A DNA stretch of 11,900 nucleotides, from assembly GCA_002171155.1 (NCBI GenBank), contig NHHF01000030.1, positions 1-11,900 of the forward strand. Reading direction: 5' to 3'. Shown here piece by piece: positions 8,102-11,900 of this stretch. The notes under the pieces are model-generated. The model was not told the origin of the DNA and did no database searches. It saw only the letters and a list, made by a program, of their open reading frames with translations. Both the position numbers and the translations under genes were made by a program. This DNA is from Betaproteobacteria bacterium TMED156. GTDB taxonomy: Bacteria > Pseudomonadota > Gammaproteobacteria > Burkholderiales > Burkholderiaceae_A. Position 1 is the first letter of the stretch; every line of letters begins with the position of its first letter.

Positions 8102-8571
8102 AATATATGCCAATTTTATTGTTTTCTTTAGTTGCTTTTTTAACAGCATCAATTGGTGGATATTTAACAAAACTAGATGATTGGTATTATTCATTGTCCC
8201 AACCAAGTTGGAAGCCACCCGATTTGGCATTTGGTCCTGTGTGGACCATCATATTTATATTATTTGCTATTTCCACTGCAAATGCATATAAAACCGCAAA
8301 GTCTGATATTAATTACAAAAAAAAATTACTTAATATTAGTCTGCTTAGTTGTGGCTTAAACGTTATTTGGAGTTACTTTTATTTTTTTGTGCAAAGACCA
8401 GATTTAGCTTTACTAGAGGTTATATTTTTGTGGAGCTCCATTTTGATATTAATTATTCATATCAACAAGTATTCAAAATTATCAGCACTACTTTTATTGC
8501 CTTATATATTGTGGGTTAGTTTAGCTTCAGCTCTTAATTATCAAACAGTCATGTTAAATGGTCCATTTTAA
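8098..8571 (+). CDS. tspO: TspO/MBR tryptophan-rich sensory protein (CrtK)
   Basis: TspO is a five-helix membrane protein that binds porphyrins and cholesterol-like ligands. In Rhodobacter sphaeroides it acts as an oxygen-linked negative regulator of pigment genes. The 157-residue product has five hydrophobic segments and the family motifs PSWKPP (residues 36-41) with GPVWT after it, LNVIWSYFYFF (87-97), RPDLALLE, and PYILWVSLASALNY (135-148). The TTG at 8098 overlaps the bchP stop (TTGA) and has GGGA about 10 nt upstream. The in-frame ATG at 8107 is an alternative that removes three residues and lacks a well-spaced ribosome site. It is the last gene of the bchG operon, so it is probably co-expressed with late bacteriochlorophyll synthesis. 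In Rhodobacter it lies by crtIB instead. Confidence 0.93.
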   Translation: MKYMPILLFSLVAFLTASIGGYLTKLDDWYYSLSQPSWKPPDLAFGPVWTIIFILFAISTANAYKTAKSDINYKKKLLNISLLSCGLNVIWSYFYFFVQRPDLALLEVIFLWSSILILIIHINKYSKLSALLLLPYILWVSLASALNYQTVMLNGPF

Positions 8572-8575
8572 AAAA

Positions 8576-8616
8576 GACTGGGGAATAATCACAAGGAGAA
8601 AACCCCAGAATTTTTA
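8576..8616. terminator. Bidirectional terminator between tspO and the azurin gene
   Basis: CTGGGG (8578-8583) pairs with CCCCAG (8603-8608) around a 19-nt loop. On the + strand it is followed by AATTTTT, and on the - strand by TCTTTTTT. It can therefore end both the bchG-tspO transcript and the convergent azurin transcript. The large loop makes it moderate in strength. Confidence 0.65.
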
Positions 8617-8644
8617 ATAAAATCAATTAAGTGGCTTATAAAAC

Positions 8645-9085
8645 CTAATTAACAACAAGGTTTCCCTTCATAATTGCGTAATGCCCAGGAAAACTACACA
8701 AGAAGGTATACTTCCCGGCTTTTTTGAGTTTGGTGGCATCAAATGAAAGCTTGGTTTCCTGACCACCTGCTATTATCGGGGTTTTAGCGATCACTTCAGG
8801 CATATCAGGCAAAAAGCCTGATTCAGCACCTAATTTCATGTCAATTTTTGGAACTAGGGCATTAAAACTTTTTGTTTCAATGATTACAACATTGTGACCA
8901 CCAACATTGATTGGCAACTTACCTTTATGTTTGAAATTGATCTCAAACTTTTGGCATGAGGAATCAACCTTAATCTCTTTCTTGTCGAACATCATATTGT
9001 CTGCAGCAGAAAGATCAGTCGAGCAATTAGCAGCAAAGATGGTTGTCCCGAAAAAAGCAATAAAAAATGCAAATAAAAATTTCAA
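8645..9085 (-). CDS. Azurin-family blue copper protein (periplasmic electron carrier)
   Basis: Azurins are small periplasmic type-1 copper proteins that shuttle single electrons. The 146-residue precursor has a hydrophobic signal peptide (MKFLFAFFIAFFGTTIFA). With cleavage after residue 18, the mature 128 residues align gap-free at the key positions with classical azurin numbering. The copper ligands are G63, H64, C130, H135 and M139 (azurin Gly45, His46, Cys112, His117, Met121) in the segment FLCSFPGHYAIMKG. The disulfide cysteines C21 and C44 match Cys3 and Cys26. The buried Trp48 of Pseudomonas azurin is Val66 here. The start is TTG at 9085, chosen because GGAGGG lies 6 nt upstream and no ATG gives a signal peptide. 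It follows the puf operon on the same strand beyond a terminator. Placement suggests a role in photosynthetic or respiratory electron flow, for example reducing the reaction centre; this is inferred. Confidence 0.92.
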   Translation of the reverse strand: MKFLFAFFIAFFGTTIFAANCSTDLSAADNMMFDKKEIKVDSSCQKFEINFKHKGKLPINVGGHNVVIIETKSFNALVPKIDMKLGAESGFLPDMPEVIAKTPIIAGGQETKLSFDATKLKKAGKYTFLCSFPGHYAIMKGNLVVN

Positions 9086-9320
9086 AATATACCCTCCGAA
9101 AATTAAAATTTATGAAAAATCATCTTACATTTAAATCAGACAAAATGCCTTAAAGAAAGTTTTAGAAAGAAAAACATTTTCTCTGAAAATCCAATAAGTA
9201 AAATTTCTATCAATGAATGAAGCTAAAATTTAAATTTCCCCAAGTAAAAAGTTTGTGAACTCTCTAACCAAATTAAATTTTATATTTAAAAATAACATAT
9301 ATTTTTTTTTTAAACTTAAA
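9086..9320. other. AT-rich intergenic region upstream of the azurin gene
   Basis: This is very AT-rich non-coding sequence with long A and T runs (for example T10 at 9302-9311). The GGAGGG ribosome site of the azurin gene is at its left end. I see no credible reading frame, no TGT-N12-ACA operator and no convincing -35/-10 pair. The azurin promoter should lie here, because the puf terminator separates it from pufM. Confidence 0.55.
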
Positions 9321-9369
9321 TAAAAAAGAGATAAGAAGCTCAATCCATAATGAAATTGCTTCTTACCTC
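9321..9369 (-). terminator. Rho-independent terminator of the puf operon
   Basis: Read on the - strand, GAGGTAAGAAGC pairs with GCTTCTTATCTC as a 12-bp stem with one G-U pair (arms 9369-9358 and 9339-9328). The loop is 18 nt. Six T residues follow (9327-9322). It starts about 27 nt after the pufM stop. This is a standard intrinsic terminator and marks pufM as the last puf gene. Confidence 0.85.
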
Positions 9370-9396
9370 TTCTTAAAAAACGTAACTAAAAAACTC

Positions 9397-10368
9397 TTAG
9401 CTATCTCCTGCATAATTTGGAGTTACTGGCCAAATTGAAGGATCTGACGGAATTACACTGTGTTTGACAGCCCATAAGTACCAACTATCGACAGGAGTTC
9501 CAGTTAGTAGAATTCCAATTCCACCAGTAATACACACTAAAATTGCAAACCACCATATCCATCTGTGTATTGACTCTAAACTTGCATTGAACCCCATTGT
9601 CCAGCGCCAGAAAAGAGCTGCTCTTTCTGAAGCAGTTCCTCGATCCACTATCTGCTCAATTTCTCTATCACCACCAAATCTACTCACAGCCAAAATTGTT
9701 GCACCATGCATTGCTGCAAGTAGGGCAGAGCCATAGAGAAAGGCTATTGACAACATATGAAACGGATTCCAAAAAAGATTGCCATATCGTATTGAAAACA
9801 CTTGAGTCCACTCCAAATGAGAAAAAATTCCATAGGGAACGGCTTCAGACCAACTACCCATTAAAACAGGTCTAATTAAGCCCAAAACAAGGAATAGCCA
9901 GATGGCAGCAGCAAATCCCCACGCAACATGAGTTCCCATTCCCAAGGAAATTGCCCTTCTGTATGTTCTAAACCACCATAACATTACTGATGCAGTCAGG
10001 AAAAATCCAGTTATTAAAAACCATCCACCTTCCATAAGTGGAGGAAAACTTAATCCATATTTAGCATCAGGTGGGTCTAACGATAACCAAAACATATATC
10101 TGATAAATTGGACAGCATTGAAGTCTACTTGATATAAATAGTTCATTCCAATTATTGAAAAAGCAAGGGCAAAACATATAATCGAAGCTACTCCAAGAAA
10201 ACCCAAATAAATTGGGCCAATTTGAGCATTACCAAGCTTACCGAGTAGTCTTGCATGCCAAGGTTCAAATATTCTTTCTTTTGTATCCCTTTCTCTATCC
10301 AGCGGAACTCCAGGATAAGAAGGAGCATTTACTTGAACCTGTGTAAAAAGATTTTGATATTCTGCCAT
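9397..10368 (-). CDS. pufM: Photosynthetic reaction centre M subunit PufM
   Basis: PufM and PufL form the membrane core of the type-II reaction centre. The 323-residue protein has five transmembrane helices and all expected cofactor residues. H184 (Rhodobacter M182) is the accessory bacteriochlorophyll ligand, H204 (M202) is the special-pair ligand, and Y212 is M210. H221, E236 and H268 (M219, M234, M266) bind the non-haem iron. The N-terminus [13 protein letters not shown] resembles beta/gammaproteobacterial PufM. The C-terminus runs about 15 residues beyond the ~307-residue Rhodobacter form (ending [17 protein letters not shown]), a length seen in species whose reaction centre carries the tetrahaem cytochrome PufC. 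No pufC or pufX follows here. The ATG at 10368 has AGGAG upstream, and pufL ends 20 nt before. Confidence 0.98.
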   Translation of the reverse strand: MAEYQNLFTQVQVNAPSYPGVPLDRERDTKERIFEPWHARLLGKLGNAQIGPIYLGFLGVASIICFALAFSIIGMNYLYQVDFNAVQFIRYMFWLSLDPPDAKYGLSFPPLMEGGWFLITGFFLTASVMLWWFRTYRRAISLGMGTHVAWGFAAAIWLFLVLGLIRPVLMGSWSEAVPYGIFSHLEWTQVFSIRYGNLFWNPFHMLSIAFLYGSALLAAMHGATILAVSRFGGDREIEQIVDRGTASERAALFWRWTMGFNASLESIHRWIWWFAILVCITGGIGILLTGTPVDSWYLWAVKHSVIPSDPSIWPVTPNYAGDS

Positions 10369-10388
10369 TATTGTCTCCTAGTTCAGAT

Positions 10389-11243
10389 TCAAATTGAAGA
10401 AGGTTTATAAGGTGTGTTCCAAATTGGAATCTCAAGCACCCAACCCCACCAATCCTGCCAGTTTCCAACCCATAACCAACTAGGACCACTGATAATGATA
10501 CAAACTGCACTAAAGAAAACTGCGGCCAATGCTAAGTACATTAAAAGCCTATGAATACCTAAAGTGCCAATTGAGTATCCTATTGTGTCTCTAAAGAATG
10601 TGTCCTCGTGCTCTGGAGTTTTAACATAATGACCTTTTTGAGGGTTAACTGCGGACAAAATAAGTCCGCCATGTAAAGCCAACGCAAGAGCAGTAGTAAA
10701 AAATAGTGTGATTGCAATCATATGAGCTGGATTCCAGTGAAACCAAACAAACTGATATCCAACATTCGATACCCATTGAAGATGACTCATTATTCCGTAT
10801 GGAAAGCCGTGTCCCCAAGCACCAAGTAGTATTGGTCTAAAAACAACCAATGTAACATAAGCTAAAATCGCAAAACCGAATGCAACTGGAACGTGGTAGC
10901 CCATTCCCAGCTTTCTGCAGATCTCCACTTCTCTTAATGCCCATGAACCAAAAGCACCTATGGCACAGACAGTTATCACTTGATACAAACCACCTTCTGC
11001 CATTGGAGCTAATCCAAGGCCATACTTAATATCAGGTGGATTTATACTTATTTGCCATAAATTCCATGTTTCACCTAATGCTGCTCCCCAAAGAATCAAG
11101 GCTGTACCTAAAAATGTAAAAAATATAGTTGTAACTCCAAAAAAACCAACATAAAAGGGACCAACCCAAAAATCAAACAAGTCCCCCCCAACAAGAGTTC
11201 CACCTCTTACGCGATATTTCTTTTCAAAACTCAACATTGACAT
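10389..11243 (-). CDS. pufL: Photosynthetic reaction centre L subunit PufL
   Basis: The L subunit pairs with PufM and carries the active electron-transfer branch. The 284-residue protein has five membrane helices. Numbering is one above Rhodobacter throughout the core: H154 (L153) is the accessory bacteriochlorophyll ligand, H174 (L173) the special-pair ligand, and H191 and H231 (L190, L230) the iron ligands. E213, D214 and S224 (L212, L213, L223) form the proton path to QB, and Y163 is L162, between the special pair and the electron donor. The start at 11243 gives [17 protein letters not shown], which matches the family N-terminus. GGAGG lies about 8 nt upstream; the next Met two codons on would be too far from it. 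It is separated from pufA by 99 nt containing a strong hairpin. Confidence 0.98.
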   Translation of the reverse strand: MSMLSFEKKYRVRGGTLVGGDLFDFWVGPFYVGFFGVTTIFFTFLGTALILWGAALGETWNLWQISINPPDIKYGLGLAPMAEGGLYQVITVCAIGAFGSWALREVEICRKLGMGYHVPVAFGFAILAYVTLVVFRPILLGAWGHGFPYGIMSHLQWVSNVGYQFVWFHWNPAHMIAITLFFTTALALALHGGLILSAVNPQKGHYVKTPEHEDTFFRDTIGYSIGTLGIHRLLMYLALAAVFFSAVCIIISGPSWLWVGNWQDWWGWVLEIPIWNTPYKPSSI

Positions 11244-11289
11244 AATTTAATCCTCCGGTCTAATTCCCGGTTACTGCGGTTAAGTAGAA

Positions 11290-11323
11290 CCGGATGAAGA
11301 TTTAAATTTTAATCTCCATCCGG
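11290..11323 (-). promoter_or_regulatory. pufA-pufL intercistronic mRNA hairpin
   Basis: On the - strand CCGGATGGAGATT pairs with AATCTTCATCCGG, a 13-bp stem with one G-U pair and an 8-nt AT loop. No T-run follows, so it is not a normal terminator. Hairpins at this position in Rhodobacter shield the pufBA part of the mRNA from 3'-5' decay, making antenna protein more abundant than reaction centre. The same role is inferred here. Confidence 0.78.
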
Positions 11324-11342
11324 AACCAAGCTTTTTAATACA

Positions 11343-11549
11343 TCACTGTTTACCAGAGTTTTGAGCAACTGTTGTTACCGGAGCAACATCAGTTGAACCC
11401 ATTATCTCTGCTTGCGGTTTGCCGTCTAGCCAATTAAATCTGACTGTACTTAGCAAAATGAAATGAATCATAGCGGCTAATGCAAACAAAAATACACCCT
11501 GAATCACCATTGCACGCAATGGGTCAAACAATTTCCATACTCTCCACAT
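11343..11549 (-). CDS. pufA: Light-harvesting LH1 alpha subunit PufA
   Basis: PufA is the single-helix alpha apoprotein of the core antenna ring around the reaction centre. The 68-residue product has the full family pattern: N-terminal [11 protein letters not shown], a transmembrane helix [18 protein letters not shown] with bacteriochlorophyll ligand H29, and the post-helix RFNW (W40), an aromatic that commonly hydrogen-bonds the pigment acetyl group. The C-terminal tail, rich in T, V and A, is about ten residues longer than many alpha chains. The ATG at 11549 is preceded by AGGAG about 9 nt away. It lies 14 nt after an extra small gene that separates it from pufB, whereas pufB and pufA are normally adjacent. 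Confidence 0.95.
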   Translation of the reverse strand: MWRVWKLFDPLRAMVIQGVFLFALAAMIHFILLSTVRFNWLDGKPQAEIMGSTDVAPVTTVAQNSGKQ

Positions 11550-11563
11550 AACTCAATCTCCTA

Positions 11564-11806
11564 TTAAGTTAAATGTGACATTAAAGTATAAACAGCCGCT
11601 TTAATGCCACCAATCAAAGACGAACTTTGTTCCGCTCCAGGAAACCAGGATCGCCAAGGCATCCTTAAAAAACTGGCTAATACAGCTATAGCCAAGAACA
11701 GCATAAAAATTGTCACAAAAATAATGTTAAAAGCAACTGAATCGCTTTTATCACTATTTCTTTGCGGTACATCTGAAACTGAACTGTGGTTAGTTAAAGC
11801 TTCCAT
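11564..11806 (-). CDS. Small single-pass membrane protein inserted between pufB and pufA; LH1 beta-like but without pigment-binding histidines
   Basis: I do not recognise this 80-residue gene as a named family. It has a strong AGGAGG ribosome site 7 nt before ATG 11806 and lies wholly inside the puf operon, so it is probably expressed. A polar N-terminus (residues 1-23) precedes one hydrophobic helix (about 24-48), then PWRSWFPG (50-57) and a 23-residue C-terminal tail. AVLASFLRMPWRSWF lines up with the end of the neighbouring PufB, AVIAHILVWAWRPWF, with 8 of 15 positions identical. In that register the axial ligand His is S45, and the second conserved beta His, 18 residues earlier, is N27. 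It is therefore best explained as a diverged beta paralogue that cannot ligate bacteriochlorophyll in the usual way. Possible roles (inferred) are a ring-gap or quinone-channel subunit, or an assembly factor. It is not PufQ-like. Confidence 0.75.
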   Translation of the reverse strand: MEALTNHSSVSDVPQRNSDKSDSVAFNIIFVTIFMLFLAIAVLASFLRMPWRSWFPGAEQSSSLIGGIKAAVYTLMSHLT

Positions 11807-11826
11807 GACTTTCCTCCTGTTACGAA

Positions 11827-11842
11827 ATCACTCAAAAGTGAT
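11827..11842 (-). promoter_or_regulatory. Small hairpin between pufB and the extra puf gene
   Basis: On the - strand ATCACT-TTTG-AGTGAT forms a 6-bp stem with a 4-nt loop, just after the pufB stop and about 20 nt before the AGGAGG of the next gene. It has no T-run. It might act in mRNA stability or processing; it is short and could be chance. Confidence 0.4.
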
Positions 11843-11847
11843 CAAGA

Positions 11848-11900
11848 TTAGTAGAACCAAGGGCGCCACGCCCAAACGAGAATATGGGCAATAACGGCAA
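11848..11900 (-). CDS. pufB: Light-harvesting LH1 beta subunit PufB, C-terminal end only (5' part beyond window)
   Basis: Reading the - strand from the window edge gives AVIAHILVWAWRPWFY followed by TAA at 11850-11848. This is the C-terminal half-helix of LH1 beta: the His in VIAH is the axial bacteriochlorophyll ligand, and the WxWRPWF motif after it is the family signature. The chain ends two residues earlier than the common WRPWLPG ending. Only about 16 residues are visible, but the motif is diagnostic. Its presence shows that the next gene (80 residues) is additional to, not a replacement for, the normal beta chain. Confidence 0.9.
   Translation of the reverse strand, partial: AVIAHILVWAWRPWFY

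Noticed and set aside
9086..9320. Possible hidden pufX or pufC remnant between pufM and the azurin gene
   Set aside because: The region is extremely AT-rich with frequent stops in all frames, and no CxxCH haem motif or membrane-segment frame was seen.
11564..11806. Calling the 80-residue gene pufB itself, or pufQ
   Set aside because: The true PufB ending with its His ligand lies just upstream at 11848-11900. PufQ normally precedes pufB, and I see no resemblance to it.
11604..11894. Open frame of 96 codons on the + strand antisense to the extra puf gene and pufB
   Set aside because: It is a shadow of the puf genes. It has no family features, and it runs through codons whose - strand reading gives the diagnostic PufB ending.
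1..11900. tRNA, rRNA, CRISPR array, insertion sequence or phage attachment site
   Set aside because: I saw no direct-repeat arrays, transposase-like frames, cloverleaf genes or terminal inverted repeats. The window is almost fully occupied by PGC genes.

Overview
The window is a piece of a photosynthesis gene cluster (PGC) from a purple, BChl a-type proteobacterium. It carries the late carotenoid genes crtD and crtC, the early carotenoid genes crtI and crtB, the last bacteriochlorophyll steps (bchG, a PucC-family transporter, bchP), tspO, a blue-copper azurin, and the puf operon for the type-II reaction centre and LH1 antenna. The DNA is clearly AT-rich (roughly 36-38% GC by eye), low for a purple bacterium. 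The PufL and PufM sequences look most like beta/gammaproteobacterial versions. An aquatic, possibly aerobic anoxygenic phototroph is a reasonable guess, but the exact lineage cannot be fixed from this window.

Layout. Positions 1-1940 (+): the 3' part of crtD, then crtC, whose frame runs deep into the end of crtD. Positions 1911-4533 (-): crtI then crtB, overlapping by 14 nt. The crtB 3' end overlaps the crtC 3' end tail to tail by 30 nt. Positions 4534-4626: a 93-nt divergent control region with two perfect TGT-N12-ACA palindromes 8 bp apart, the PpsR/CrtJ repressor signature. Positions 4627-8571 (+): a tight operon bchG, PucC-like transporter, bchP, tspO, with bchP broken by one extra A in an A8 run. 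It ends at a terminator that appears bidirectional. Positions 8645-9085 (-): an azurin-family periplasmic cupredoxin. Positions 9321-9369: a strong terminator for the puf operon. Positions 9397-11900 (-): the puf operon, read pufB (only its 3' end), an 80-residue extra gene, pufA, pufL, pufM.

How the parts work together. CrtB and CrtI make the acyclic carotenoid backbone, and CrtC and CrtD hydrate and desaturate it toward spheroidene- or spirilloxanthin-type carotenoids. BchG attaches the isoprenoid tail to bacteriochlorophyllide, BchP reduces the tail, and the PucC-like protein probably helps hand pigment to antenna. PufB/PufA and PufL/PufM are the pigment-binding apoproteins.

Most notable: (1) the 80-aa gene between pufB and pufA aligns with LH1 beta but has Asn and Ser in place of both conserved histidines, plus a new C-terminal tail; (2) an azurin with all copper ligands lies just downstream of pufM, where the tetrahaem cytochrome gene pufC is often found and is absent here; (3) paired PpsR/CrtJ-type operators lie on divergent promoters; (4) bchP has a homopolymer frameshift.
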